Both the position numbers and the translations under genes were made by a program. 64,000 nt of DNA from NCBI RefSeq assembly GCF_019402665.1, contig NZ_VSST01000048.1, forward strand, positions 19,751 to 83,750. Reading direction: 5' to 3'. Shown here piece by piece: positions 46,927 to 56,100 of the stretch. Source of the DNA: Bradyrhizobium canariense (GTDB lineage Bacteria; Pseudomonadota; Alphaproteobacteria; Rhizobiales; Xanthobacteraceae). Position 1 is the stretch's first letter; each line of letters starts with the position of its first letter. The notes under the pieces are model-generated. The model had not been told where the DNA came from. It saw only the letters and a list, made by a program, of their open reading frames with translations, and searched no databases.

Positions 46927-48936
46927 GTGTTTGAGCGCCGCCCCATGTTCTCCGCGTTCGTAGCCACCGCTTCCACATTCGCAATGGTTGGACCCTTACA
47001 GATTTTGGGAGCTGTATCGGCCATTCTGGCGGTGGCCATGTTCGCGATCGCTATCTTGATACCAGCTCCCGCGCTGACCCAGTTAGCAAGGCTGCTGCGA
47101 CCCGTGTTCATCATCACCCTCGCCGCGCCGGCGCTCTGGATGATTCTTCAGGTCATTCCGATCCCAGTGCGCGAGTTTGGTAATCCGATCTGGGCAACCG
47201 CGGCGGCGGCCTTGAACGAACCACTTGCTGCTCGACTCACGGTGGACGTCCACGCAACTATGCTGTCGCTCGCTCAGTATATCGCTGTCATCGCTGCCGC
47301 GCTCATCACCGCACTCGTTGCTCTGGATCGAGAACGCGCGGCGCACTTCCTGTATGTCTTCACATCAATCGGCGCCTTCGTTTCAGCATTTCTGGTCTCG
47401 AGAGCAATTAGCAGTTTCGCTATCACGTCTGCGGGCGAGCAGTCTCGCACTCAGACGAATGGCTCCGTCGCAGCCGTACTCGGGGCCCTCCTCGCCGCCG
47501 GGATTGCCATTCGTGCGGCCGATCAGTTGCTGCGCCGCCCGCAGCCGCGACGTTCCGCCGTTGGCGCAATCATCACTCTGACAGGCGCTATTCTTTCATT
47601 GGCTGTCTGCACGGCGGCGATCCTTGCTTCCTCCGATGCCGCGATCGCCGTGGCTACTCTCATCGGAGCTGGAACCCTGGTCGCCGTGTACTCTATCCGC
47701 AAATGGTTCTTCGGTGTCTGGGGAACAGCCGGTGTTCTCGCCACCGCTGCAGTCATTCTTCTCGCAAGCTACACAGTCATTCCAATCAAGAGAGATACCG
47801 ACGTACTCATCGCCTTGTCGACCCAGAACCAGACCGCGACTGAAAGGATGCTGCAAGATACCGGTCCCACCGGATCCGGTGCGGGCGCATTTCAGGCACT
47901 TCTGCCGATTTATCGAGACATTGGCATGAGCGCAATGCGCGAACGGCCGACGGTAGCCGCCGCAATTGCGGTCGGGATGGGTCGGCCGTTCCTTTATGGG
48001 CTAATGGCCGTTTTCATGCTGGTTGCCTTCATCCTGTTCAAACGATCTCTGTCGCGGCGTTCTGATTACATATACGCAGCCGTGGGCGCCGCCACTTCGG
48101 TGTCACTGCCGATATTGGCGCTTGCAGAGGGCGGCGCGACTGATTTGGCCTCCTCGTTCCTGGTCGCGGCACTTTATGGAATGGCTTTCGCCCAGAGCCT
48201 CCCGAGTGCGCCTCATAATGCCGGCTCCCTGCATGCCCGAGAGCTTTCGGATAGGCTCCCTGATCGATCTGTGAAAGATTGGCAAGCTCTCACAATATTC
48301 GGCGAGGGCATATGGACCCGGGCTGCACTGGTGTCGATCGGAGTGGTGTTGGCCACTCAAACGGCGTGGATTCTATCAAACCGCTGGCATTTTGGTGGTG
48401 CCTTTCCGATCGAAGCAACCAGCACCAGCGATGCGTCGAGGGGCAAGAAGTCCGAGGCGATGTCGATCGGATGCTCGGGATGGAAATTTGCGCAACTGAA
48501 GACGCCGGAGGCTGCAAATTCCAGTTGGCATTGTAGTGCATCTGCCTCGCAGATCTTTGCGGACGCATTGCGTTACTCGCCGTTGCGGGGCGATCTATGG
48601 CTCATGCTTGCAGCCATGTCGAAGGAGTACAAGTCGACCGGGTATGATGTCGTGGCCCTCCTGAAGTTGTCATACTACACGGCACCAAATGACCTCGACC
48701 TGCTGCCGCTGCGACTATCCATCGCTCTCGGCACGAGCGCCGCGGTAAGCGAGCCCGAACTGCGCGATCTGATAAAGCGTGACGTCAAGATAGCCCTCAC
48801 GACCCGACCTGGTCTCAAGCCGGCCATCACGGCCGCCTATCAATCGGCCTCGGTTGACGGAAAGGCCTTTGCCGACAATCTCATTTCCGAGCTGGATCCG
48901 GGCTACCTGCAGAGCATGCGCGTACGGCGTCCCTAA
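46927..48936 (+). CDS. Large multi-pass membrane protein, polymerase/ligase-like
   Basis: 669 residues. Residues about 15-480 hold around 12 hydrophobic segments (AVAMFAIAILIPAPALTQLA, AVCTAAILASSDAAIAVATL-type stretches, FLYGLMAVFMLVAFILF). A loop near residues 300-340 contains DTGPTGSGAGAFQALLPIYR, like the periplasmic loop of O-antigen ligases/polymerases, and the C-terminal 180 residues are soluble and helical (ALRYSPLRGDLWLMLAAMSK, TPR-like). The family is not certain. Possible roles are a second polymerase or the transfer of the polymer to an anchor. It lies 60 bases after the wzc-like gene on the same strand. GTG 46927 is used; ATG 46945 is an alternative. Confidence 0.7.
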   Translation: MFERRPMFSAFVATASTFAMVGPLQILGAVSAILAVAMFAIAILIPAPALTQLARLLRPVFIITLAAPALWMILQVIPIPVREFGNPIWATAAAALNEPLAARLTVDVHATMLSLAQYIAVIAAALITALVALDRERAAHFLYVFTSIGAFVSAFLVSRAISSFAITSAGEQSRTQTNGSVAAVLGALLAAGIAIRAADQLLRRPQPRRSAVGAIITLTGAILSLAVCTAAILASSDAAIAVATLIGAGTLVAVYSIRKWFFGVWGTAGVLATAAVILLASYTVIPIKRDTDVLIALSTQNQTATERMLQDTGPTGSGAGAFQALLPIYRDIGMSAMRERPTVAAAIAVGMGRPFLYGLMAVFMLVAFILFKRSLSRRSDYIYAAVGAATSVSLPILALAEGGATDLASSFLVAALYGMAFAQSLPSAPHNAGSLHARELSDRLPDRSVKDWQALTIFGEGIWTRAALVSIGVVLATQTAWILSNRWHFGGAFPIEATSTSDASRGKKSEAMSIGCSGWKFAQLKTPEAANSSWHCSASASQIFADALRYSPLRGDLWLMLAAMSKEYKSTGYDVVALLKLSYYTAPNDLDLLPLRLSIALGTSAAVSEPELRDLIKRDVKIALTTRPGLKPAITAAYQSASVDGKAFADNLISELDPGYLQSMRVRRP

Positions 48937-49019
48937 CGCGGCCGCCTCCCTTACCGAGAATAATCCGGCATGTGGAGCGGGATAGGTCGCATGAGCTCTG
49001 TCTGGGCAGGCATCCTGCA

Positions 49020-49104
49020 TTAATATTCGCAGCGACGCATTTTTAACTTGATCCAATTAATAACTTAATAATAAATTAACTACTTATTTCCGAGTGCCGC
49101 CGCT
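49020..49104. promoter_or_regulatory. AT-rich tract before the glycosylphosphotransferase gene
   Basis: TTAATATTCGCAGCG, TTTTTAACTTGATCCAATTA and ATAACTTAATAATAAATTAA lie within 85 bases directly upstream of the gene at 49105. It is likely a separate promoter, so this gene may not depend only on readthrough from the wzc-like unit. Confidence 0.45.
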
Positions 49105-50574
49105 ATGAATTTCATAAACCGACATTTCCCTGATCAGGAAGATACGGACCGTATCGGCCAGGACCCGTCCGTATCCCGCCAGCACAAATGGCCCCTCCGT
49201 TACGACTCGATCGAATACGTGGCGCTCTGCGCGGATATCGCGACCATTCTTTTAGCGAGCGTTCTTTCGACTTGGCTGTGCCAGGCTTGGAATGGGTGGG
49301 CTGCAGGCGACTTAAGCAACGCACTTGGCCTGGCGCTAGTCAGCGCAACATGTCTCGTTTGCCTATTGAAGACGCACGGCCTTTATCGGCCAGCCGAGCT
49401 TCTCGTCCTGCGAAGTCAAATGCGCGCCGTCTGGATTGCATGGGCGTCATTGTTGTTCCCGATATGGGCCGGGTACGGCTTTGCAATTGGTTCGGGCTTT
49501 TCTCACCAAGCGGGCACACTTTTCGCTGTCCTGGGCCTGGGCTTGCTTATGGCCGAGCGGTGGGGAGTGAGAGCGCTTCTCGGGAAGGGCTTGAGCGGCA
49601 GAAAATTCGCCAGCACAAACATTGTTCTGGTCAGCGACCAGCCGCTATCGAAAAACGCCGGACTGTCTGAAACGCTGGCGATGCATGGCTATTGTGTCCG
49701 AGGCCGGTTCAGCTTGCCCCCAATCGGCTTCAGTCCTGCCTGTCGAAGGCGGCTCACGGCTCGCATGATCGACTACATTCGCAGCTCCGAGCTCGACCAA
49801 GTGGTGGTGGAAGCGAACCCGGAGCGATGGCCCGAACTTCGGGCCTTCGTTGCCGACTTACGGGTGTTGCCGCTGCCGGTTGTGTTCGTGCCAGTCGGTA
49901 CGACCTCCGAATTGCTTCGACACCCAACGCGAAGCCTTGGAAGTGCGGTTTGCGTTGAACTCCAGCGTGGGCCGCTTACGCAGCTGGACTGTGCGACCAA
50001 ACGAATCATTGATCTTTTCGGCGCCGCGCTCGCCTTGACGATATTTGCCCCGCTGCTTGTGCTGGCCGCACTTGCAATCAAGCTGGACTCGCCCGGCCCC
50101 ATATTCTTTCGACAACAACGCTGTGGTTTTAATGGCCGGATCTTCCTGATCCGCAAATTCCGGACGATGCATGTACTCGAGGACGGACCCGCGATCCTTC
50201 AGGCCCATCGCCTCGACCGACGCGTTACCCGCGTCGGCAAATGGCTGCGTCGGACAAGCTTCGATGAACTGCCACAGCTGTTAAATGTTCTCGACGGCAG
50301 CATGTCGCTGGTAGGTCCGCGTCCTCATGCCCTGGCTCATGACGGAGAATTTGACAAGCTCGTGCGGAACTACGCCCTACGCCGCAGGGTCAGGCCAGGA
50401 CTGACCGGATGGGCCCAAGTCCATGGCTGCCGCGGTCCAACCCCCACAGCCATTACGGTCGAAACACGCGTACAATACGATCTCTGGTACATCGACAACT
50501 GGAGCCTTCGGCTTGATCTCGTAATCCTGCTGCGAACTCCCCTCGAAGTGCTGCGGGGACGCAACGCCTATTAG
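49105..50574 (+). CDS. Polyprenyl-phosphate sugar-1-phosphate transferase (WcaJ/ExoY type)
   Basis: 489 residues. The N-terminal half has four membrane segments and a CoA-binding-like domain; the C-terminal catalytic domain begins TKRIIDLFGAALALTIFAPL and continues SPGPIFFRQQRCGFNGRIF, IRKFRTMHVLEDGPA, RRTSFDELPQLLNVLDGSMS and LVGPRPHALAHD. It starts repeat synthesis by placing a hexose- or HexNAc-1-phosphate on undecaprenyl phosphate. Which sugar is not settled by these motifs. With a WecG-type transferase present, a GlcNAc-1-P primer is one possibility, though WecG in E. coli works after WecA, an unrelated enzyme. ATG follows an AT-rich tract. Confidence 0.92.
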   Translation: MNFINRHFPDQEDTDRIGQDPSVSRQHKWPLRYDSIEYVALCADIATILLASVLSTWLCQAWNGWAAGDLSNALGLALVSATCLVCLLKTHGLYRPAELLVLRSQMRAVWIAWASLLFPIWAGYGFAIGSGFSHQAGTLFAVLGLGLLMAERWGVRALLGKGLSGRKFASTNIVLVSDQPLSKNAGLSETLAMHGYCVRGRFSLPPIGFSPACRRRLTARMIDYIRSSELDQVVVEANPERWPELRAFVADLRVLPLPVVFVPVGTTSELLRHPTRSLGSAVCVELQRGPLTQLDCATKRIIDLFGAALALTIFAPLLVLAALAIKLDSPGPIFFRQQRCGFNGRIFLIRKFRTMHVLEDGPAILQAHRLDRRVTRVGKWLRRTSFDELPQLLNVLDGSMSLVGPRPHALAHDGEFDKLVRNYALRRRVRPGLTGWAQVHGCRGPTPTAITVETRVQYDLWYIDNWSLRLDLVILLRTPLEVLRGRNAY

Positions 50575-50643
50575 GCCCACAGGATCACGTGCACTGCGGC
50601 GGCCATTTAACCCCAGCCACCCCGTCGAACAGTGCAGATCAGG

Positions 50644-51012
50644 TTACGCGCGCTGACGAAGCTTCGGACTTGCATCTCCTATGCGAAAGTCCTCAATTCT
50701 CCGGCCAGACTTCACGGCAGCAACCAACCACCGCGGCCGCTTGCCGCGCCCCGACCAGGTCTCGGAGGTCTGGGGGTTCCGGTATTTCGGCAGCACACGC
50801 GGATATTTGCGTCTCGCCTTGACAGTCGGAGACACTCCCGGTCCGCTTGAGTCCGCCAAAACAGCCACCCCGCCCCCGAGAACCGCCAAGCGCTTCTCCA
50901 GTTCGTGCTTTTCTGCCTTAATCCGGTCCGATAAGATCCCGCTAATTTCCTCATGAAGCGACCAGAGATCGTCAAGGGACATTGATTCTAACTCGAGTTT
51001 CTTAGCTGGCAT
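50644..51012 (-). CDS. H-NS-like nucleoid protein, copy 2
   Basis: 122 residues. N-terminal helix SLDDLWSLHEEISGILSDRI and KAEKHELEKRLAVL oligomerise, then a linker and the binding motif KYRNPQTSETWSGRGKRPRW. I start at MPAKKLELES; a further 16 codons upstream do not fit the family. Divergent from copy 3 across about 700 bases that include AT-rich DNA, so each may bind the shared region. It is transcribed toward the polysaccharide locus but convergent with it. Confidence 0.88.
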   Translation of the reverse strand: MPAKKLELESMSLDDLWSLHEEISGILSDRIKAEKHELEKRLAVLGGGVAVLADSSGPGVSPTVKARRKYPRVLPKYRNPQTSETWSGRGKRPRWLVAAVKSGRRIEDFRIGDASPKLRQRA

Positions 51013-51730
51013 GCTCGCACCCTGTAGTTGCGCCAAACTTAATATGCCCCGAATCGACATTAATCAAGATGGTGAACTCGATTTACCCAACAAAATGTAT
51101 GGAACCGTACTTAAATCCGCATCCCAGATAACTGCGTCGCAACAATCAATCAAGCCGAAACAATGGGCTATCCGCATAATTTAATTGCGGAACGGGTAAA
51201 TTTCACACGTCCAGCGGGCAGCCGTGGGACCATTCAAGCGAACCGATGTGACGGGATCACATCGAGCGCCGGTACAAGTCATCTGCACCACAATATTCTC
51301 GATGAATATGGTTGGCGCGTAGGCGGCCCCTCGTTTTGGGCAATTTCGTTCTCGAACGCCTTCGGATATGCGCAAGCGGGCGCCAACCAACTCAATGTCC
51401 GTCACCCCAAACCGCCCATGCTCGATTTGAGCTCCAGGTCCCGAATGTCCGAGGGTAAAGCCGGGGGAAGATGCTCCGACTGTGCCGCCAAGAGGAACTC
51501 GATCGAGATCTTCCCGTTTCTTGCTCTGCGGCAAGTCATTGATCTGCCTATCCCCATTAATAAAATAACCCTCGCCACAATCAATTAAATAATATATTAT
51601 TTATTCATTGTCGCGTCGATTTGAAACACTGACTTTGGTCCATCGTTGATTCGGGTGCTGGGGCAATAATTGCTCGAAAGCTGAGGATGACAGATGGATC
51701 AGGAGTCAGTCGAACGGTGACGAGAATGCT
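51013..51730. promoter_or_regulatory. Region between two divergent H-NS-like genes
   Basis: Two AT-rich patches: about 51095-51200, and about 51555-51615 (ATTAATAAAATAACC, TCAATTAAATAATATATTAT). A reverse-strand frame at 51181-51534 (117 codons, TTG start, no recognised domain) and an overlapping forward frame exist; composition slightly favours the reverse one, but I do not accept either as a gene. Confidence 0.4.
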
Positions 51731-52114
51731 ATGCGTCGGCAAGATCTCGAAGCCATGGACTTTGAGGAACTTTGGCTCCTTCACGAAGAGCTAACAAAGA
51801 TACTTGCCGAAAAGATCACAGTCGAGAAGCGAGAGCTCGAAAAGCGTCTTGCGCAACTCAACCAGCCGGATCAATTCGGTGAAGCTGAACGCCGGGCCGC
51901 CAACGCTGGAACGAGCGAGCCGCCGCGCCGCAAATACCCGAAAGTCGTGCCAAAATACTTCAATCCACTCCGCCCGACTGAGACTTGGTCGGGGCGTGGT
52001 AAACAGCCGCGCTGGCTAGTTGCCGCGCTCCAATCGGGGCACACGCTCGAAGAGTTCAGGATTCGCGAGAACGATGCGTCGTCCGATCGGAATGCCGGTG
52101 GACAAGGGCATTAA
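51731..52114 (+). CDS. H-NS-like nucleoid protein, copy 3
   Basis: 127 residues. N-terminal DLEAMDFEELWLLHEELTKI and VEKRELEKRLAQL, then linker and DNA-binding KYFNPLRPTETWSGRGKQPR. The three copies in the window are about as similar in the C-terminal motif as in the N-terminal helix, so they can probably mix in oligomers. Upstream ATG frames end in a stop before 51731, so this start is well set. The gene ends 71 bases before the convergent operon of the PqqD/HprK-like protein. Confidence 0.88.
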   Translation: MRRQDLEAMDFEELWLLHEELTKILAEKITVEKRELEKRLAQLNQPDQFGEAERRAANAGTSEPPRRKYPKVVPKYFNPLRPTETWSGRGKQPRWLVAALQSGHTLEEFRIRENDASSDRNAGGQGH

Positions 52115-52184
52115 CTCCGCGCAACTGCAGACATGTCGTTTGCTAAAACTGTTTGGCCTTGAAGGCGTGCGAGCGTTGCTGGCT

Positions 52185-53261
52185 TTACACCTTTCCGACA
52201 CGAACGGCGGTGGCGGCCCTCAACAGGAACTGTAAGGTATCCGTTCTTGGCACGGACCACAATCCAGGCCGGCGCATGCCGGTTTGCGTGCAACCAGAGG
52301 TCGCCTCCCGCCGGTAGTTTCTGAGGTCCAGGACCGTCATTGCGAGGAACGGCACACGTGTGGCCGGAAAGCGCGCTTGCATTAATTGTCGCATGAACTG
52401 CAGACGAGGAATCAGCCGGGTGCGCATTGAGCGCGGGATATCGACCCCAAGCAGCGCAGCAAGGGCGAGCAGTTGGGTTTCGACCGCGTTTTTCATCAGT
52501 TCGCCCGAGACATGAGAGGCAAGTTCTTGCCAGTCCAGCCCTTCGGAATCATTCAAGTCGCGCAACTCAACCAGATGTCGCAGATCGAGTTCGCCAAGCC
52601 AGTAGCCGTAGTCTTGAAACTGATCGTGGATGATCAACATCAGCGCTCGATAAGTGGGCGTCGGGACGTACACGCGTCCCCGCCCCAGTGGCGCGGGGAC
52701 GCAATGGTTCAGAGCATGTCCAGAGCCAGCATAGAGGTGCGCGGGGCCTGGGGCGGTCCGCTGCAGATCGATGGTTCCGACATCCCGCGATCGACTTAGC
52801 TCGACATACCACTTCCCGCTTTCGGGCCGTGCTTGATCGTGAATTTCATAGCCAATTGCACCCAGAGCGGCGACCGCCCTTTCAGCTTCGTCCGGCACGA
52901 CCATGATGTCCAGATCGGACATCAGCCGAACTCCTCGCCGCTCGACAGGTGCTGTGGCTAGCGTTGCCGCACCTTTGAGCAACACCGGGGTAACTCCCTG
53001 GCTGTTCATCGCAATGACAGCCTCTTCCAATTGAGCGGCCAACCGGTCGTTGCGCAGCACGTTTCGGCGATGGATCTGGCGGATATATGTGCACACGTCG
53101 TCCGGCAGCACCGATGCAAATTCATCGACGAAGTCAATGAGCGCAGGCGTCGTCAACGTCTGGTTTGCGAGCCCGATTACGGAGGTCCAGTCCACTTCGA
53201 CGGGCGGCAAGCTTCGCAAGCAATTGCAAAGGCTTGTCAGTGCCGCACTATGCCTTGTCAT
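52185..53261 (-). CDS. Nucleotidyltransferase-fold protein of the HPr-rel/PqqD neighbourhood
   Basis: 358 residues. The nucleotidyltransferase core is visible as GVTPVLLKGAATLATAP followed by VRLMSDLDIMVVPDEAERAV, with the D-x-D metal pair; a helical C-terminal region with LLIIHDQFQDYGYW-like sequence follows. This family of unknown substrate (PF14907 type) occurs next to PqqD-like and HprK-like genes in many proteobacteria. It overlaps the PqqD/HprK gene by 14 bases, so the two are one operon. What it adenylylates or otherwise modifies is not known. Confidence 0.85.
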   Translation of the reverse strand: MTRHSAALTSLCNCLRSLPPVEVDWTSVIGLANQTLTTPALIDFVDEFASVLPDDVCTYIRQIHRRNVLRNDRLAAQLEEAVIAMNSQGVTPVLLKGAATLATAPVERRGVRLMSDLDIMVVPDEAERAVAALGAIGYEIHDQARPESGKWYVELSRSRDVGTIDLQRTAPGPAHLYAGSGHALNHCVPAPLGRGRVYVPTPTYRALMLIIHDQFQDYGYWLGELDLRHLVELRDLNDSEGLDWQELASHVSGELMKNAVETQLLALAALLGVDIPRSMRTRLIPRLQFMRQLMQARFPATRVPFLAMTVLDLRNYRREATSGCTQTGMRRPGLWSVPRTDTLQFLLRAATAVRVGKV

Positions 53262-54540
53262 TGCACAAGTCCATCAACAGCTCTCGAGCCTGCGCCGATT
53301 CCGAATAGGCAAGTTGGAATGATCGTGCGCCCGCAACAATCCGCTTCAAAGCGAAAAAGCCGGACTGCGACAGCTTCCCGTCTGCGGCAAAAGCGCCCTC
53401 AATCAGCCGCTTGATCGAATCAAGCTGATCCAGAGGGGTCAGCTCGACGGGGCCGCTTGCAACCCGGTTCAGAAAGATGATCCAGTTGGCAGAGAGGCTC
53501 CCATTGTGCGCATCCGGAATCGGCAAATACCGCACTTCGGCGCCATCGGACCGGCGGTGCGTCACGTCGTTCCAATCGCCATACAGTCGGGATAGCAACC
53601 GCCACGATCCCTGCTTGAGGGTGAGGGCAAATGGGATGCCGCAGATCGTTCCGTCAGCCCCAATCAGCGCAACATCATCGCCGGCATACTGAAATCCAGC
53701 GTCTACCAGTTCTAGCGCCAGCGTCGACTTGCCGGCTCCCGGTTGGCCGCACAGCAGCAAGCCCCTGCCGCGCTTTGCAAGAGAAGCGGCGTGGAGCGCG
53801 AAAGCCCACTGATTGCTTCGGATAAGTCGCTCGGTGATGTGAGCTTTGATTGTAGGGGCCAGAGCTGCGGCTTCACATCTTTGGATGCTCGCGTCATTCC
53901 CGCGGAAGAATACCCGATCGCCGAGCATCATTGTCTCGATCGCAATATCCTCCTCCTCGCCCTCGCCGCTGTCGTCCGTAACACAAAACAGCGAAATCAA
54001 CTGTTGCGAGAGGTCCCGATTTGCAGCCCGGACGCTGATCCTGCGCTGACCAAGAACCGTTGAGAAGGCACAATCGGCCGACATTCGCCAGTCCAGATCG
54101 AGCACCCCTCGATCGATCCAGACGTTCATCGCCTGCCACGTGAACTCACGCGCTGTGCGCTCGCCAACGCCTAGCTGCCCGAGCTCCTGATGGACGTCTT
54201 CCAAAGAAGCGCCTTGTGCCAACTTGCACCAAATGAATGCCCCTAGCTGGTCCAACTCATAGAGCTTCTGCCTTGTCTCGCTAAAAAGCACCAATCGACC
54301 TTCCAACAGCGCGAAGACTGCACCCGCGGCGGGTCTCAACACCATCTCTGCCGATGTTTTTTCCAGCACGGCTATGCCCGATATCAACGATGTCTGTCTC
54401 GCCGCCGTGTCGACGGGGTGGCGAGAATATCCTGCAATGTACTGTCCGCGGCGCGGTCGAACGAGCTGCAGTTGCCGAGGAAATTCGGCTTGATCGCCGT
54501 GCAGCAGCGGCGCAAATCCACATTCAGTGCGGATGCACAT
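53248..54540 (-). CDS. Fused PqqD-like and HprK-related kinase protein
   Basis: 430 residues. About residues 78-150 (LEGRLVLFSETRQKLYELDQ and the helices after it) match PqqD-like peptide-binding domains, the chaperone type used in RiPP pathways. Residues about 240-430 are an HPr-kinase-like domain with Walker A LLLCGQPGAGKSTLALELVD (Gly265-Ser272) and the acidic strand YAGDDVALIG. In related systems the two domains are often separate genes; here they are joined. HprK relatives phosphorylate Ser of HPr or of peptides (as in the paeninodin pathway). No HPr is encoded in the window. The first 65 residues are not conserved-looking, and a start at residue 66 (MVLRPAAGAVF) is possible. It is followed by a nucleotidyltransferase and preceded by an 81-residue peptide gene. 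Confidence 0.85.
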   Translation of the reverse strand: MCIRTECGFAPLLHGDQAEFPRQLQLVRPRRGQYIAGYSRHPVDTAARQTSLISGIAVLEKTSAEMVLRPAAGAVFALLEGRLVLFSETRQKLYELDQLGAFIWCKLAQGASLEDVHQELGQLGVGERTAREFTWQAMNVWIDRGVLDLDWRMSADCAFSTVLGQRRISVRAANRDLSQQLISLFCVTDDSGEGEEEDIAIETMMLGDRVFFRGNDASIQRCEAAALAPTIKAHITERLIRSNQWAFALHAASLAKRGRGLLLCGQPGAGKSTLALELVDAGFQYAGDDVALIGADGTICGIPFALTLKQGSWRLLSRLYGDWNDVTHRRSDGAEVRYLPIPDAHNGSLSANWIIFLNRVASGPVELTPLDQLDSIKRLIEGAFAADGKLSQSGFFALKRIVAGARSFQLAYSESAQARELLMDLCNDKA

Positions 54541-54582
54541 CGCCTGACTGAGCTTCGTTTCGAATGACCATACGGCCCCGGG

Positions 54583-54828
54583 TCACGCCGCCAGCTGACC
54601 CCCCTCGTTCACCCCAGATGGAGAAATATTCAACACTTGTCCTCCGAGAAAGGTCGCCGGCGCGGTCAAGCGGTGAGAGTCCAGCAGATAGCGGTAAACT
54701 TCGCGAGCAGCACTCCGCTCTCGTAGAACGCGCTCCCTCTCGCTGATGCTCGCTAGTTTCTCGCGCATTTGAGCCAACTGCTTCGCAGCCGAGGTGGAGT
54801 TGCGCTTCTTCTGGACTGATTCCCGCAT
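54583..54828 (-). CDS. Small helical peptide, first gene of the PqqD/HprK operon
   Basis: 81 residues with a basic, coiled-coil N-terminal part (AAKQLAQMREKLASISERER, VLRERSAAREVYRYLLDSHR) and a separate small-residue tail, TFLGGQVLNISPSGVNEGGQ-LAA. GGAGGAGACG lies directly before the ATG, one of the best ribosome sites in the window. It is 42 bases upstream of the PqqD/HprK gene. PqqD-like domains bind leader peptides, so this protein is a candidate substrate; its Ser/Asn/Gly tail could be the modified part and the helical part the leader. This is inference: a short regulator of unknown role is equally consistent. Confidence 0.6.
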   Translation of the reverse strand: MRESVQKKRNSTSAAKQLAQMREKLASISERERVLRERSAAREVYRYLLDSHRLTAPATFLGGQVLNISPSGVNEGGQLAA

Positions 54829-55518
54829 CGTCTCCTCCGACCAAAAAAATGACGAAAACAGCTTACGTCATTGACAACAATTAACAACGAGATTTATATG
54901 ATCTCAATACAATCAATATTTATTTCATGTTTGAACCGGATGCAACCATTCAAATACCAAGAAGCGGGCCCTGCATCGAAATAACAGCCGACCGAGAACA
55001 GCGTCACAGAAATCGCCGCGATGATCTTGGCCTCCTGTGTGCAGGACAGAAAAAATAAAACTTGACGAGAGTCGCAAACCGGACCGACAGCGCAAGGCTT
55101 AATTTGCAGGATTAACTTCTAACGAAGAATATTTCGCTGACGAGAGTGGAGTGAAACCGGTGATCGAATTAGCCAATTTGCCCATCACGGGCGACATGAT
55201 CGTCTTCGTCGCGAGCGGCATAGCACGCGCAAAACTCCCACCCGCTCAGATTGGCCCATTTTCGGTGACGCCCCAGGAGCTTTCGAGAAACGCATAATCA
55301 ACGCCCGCGCTGCCGAGCCAAAGAGCGGCGGCGTCCAAGGAATCGCTCAAGCAGCGATCCGGCCGGTTGGAAAAACGTCGTCACGAGCAACCCGCCCTGC
55401 TCGAACAAGCACTCCCAGTGTGCGATGCCCCCCAAGTAACCCGCACTGAGATGACGACGCACTCCAGCCGGCCGGTTCTCTTTCGTTCAACAACGAATAA
55501 TTTCCTAGGGAGGCTCGC
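54829..55518. other. Intergenic region with AT-rich promoter-like tract
   Basis: 690 bases. Bases about 54860-54935 (CATTGACAACAATTAACAAC, GAGATTTATATGATCTCAAT, TATTTATTTCATG) are AT-rich and include the palindromic GAGATttatatgATCTC. They probably carry the promoter of the leftward peptide/PqqD operon. A short candidate frame at 55160-55297 is listed separately; the rest shows nothing coding. Confidence 0.4.
55160..55297 (+). CDS. Very short candidate protein (45 residues)
   Basis: GTG start eight bases after GGAG (55148-55151), encoding IELANLPITGDMIVFVASGI followed by ARAKLPPAQIGPFSVTPQEL, then a TAA stop. The composition looks protein-like and partly hydrophobic, but I recognise no family and the frame is short enough to be chance. 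Confidence 0.28.
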   Translation: MIELANLPITGDMIVFVASGIARAKLPPAQIGPFSVTPQELSRNA

Positions 55519-55734
55519 ATGGGAATGATCATGGTCAAATGTCCGCAAACCGGTCGCGCGATTCCTACCGGTATTAGGTCGGACCGTGAGGCTTTCCTGC
55601 GGAGCGTTGTGTTTTATGGCAATACTCGTTGCCCGGTCTGTCGCGCCAATCACAACTGGTTCGCTCGCGAGGCCTGGGTCGATGAGCCGGTCGTGCGGCC
55701 CAGGGAGATATTCGAGGAAGCGCCGCTGTGCTGA
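55519..55734 (+). CDS. Small Cys-containing protein, possible zinc-binding fold
   Basis: 71 residues: MGMIMVKCPQTGRAIPTGI, then DREAFLRSVVFYGNTRCPVC-RANHNW. One Cys near the start and a C-x2-C pair plus a later Cys and His could bind a metal, as in small zinc-ribbon proteins. I recall similar short proteins as common, unnamed genes in Bradyrhizobium-type genomes, but no function is known to me. AGGGAGG precedes the ATG at good distance, which supports a real gene. Confidence 0.72.
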   Translation: MGMIMVKCPQTGRAIPTGIRSDREAFLRSVVFYGNTRCPVCRANHNWFAREAWVDEPVVRPREIFEEAPLC

Positions 55735-56100
55735 TGCGTAGCGGGCTTCGGTATAGACGCGGAGCCGAACTTACTAGCATTACACGAATTTGGGCCGACC
55801 GCCTCATTTGGCGCCGCGTGTGCGGAGTTGACCTGTTGCGGCATGGCTGCCGCACCGGCTGGGAACTCGTCTTGGTACGGACTGGATGCGCTCAATCATG
55901 GCGCAGCGTTCATCCAGATTCCTGTCTTGGCGGCTATTTTCTGCCAGGACTTACTGGAGGAATGCGAAATATTTTGGCCTATCGTCGTAAAACGAACTGA
56001 CGCCCTCATGAACCGTAAGTTAAGCGTCACACCGGCGGGTCGGCGCATACTAACACTTCCGATCGCTTATCCTACAAGGGCCTGTTTCGGGGGTATTGTA
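55735..56100. other. Intergenic region, no supported gene
   Basis: A long forward frame passes through from 55828 and continues in phase into the small gene at 56101; its residues (CGMAAAPAGNSSWYGLDALN) are not recognised and there is no good ribosome site. A reverse frame at 55650-55895 looks like a shadow. I see nothing firm here. Confidence 0.35.
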
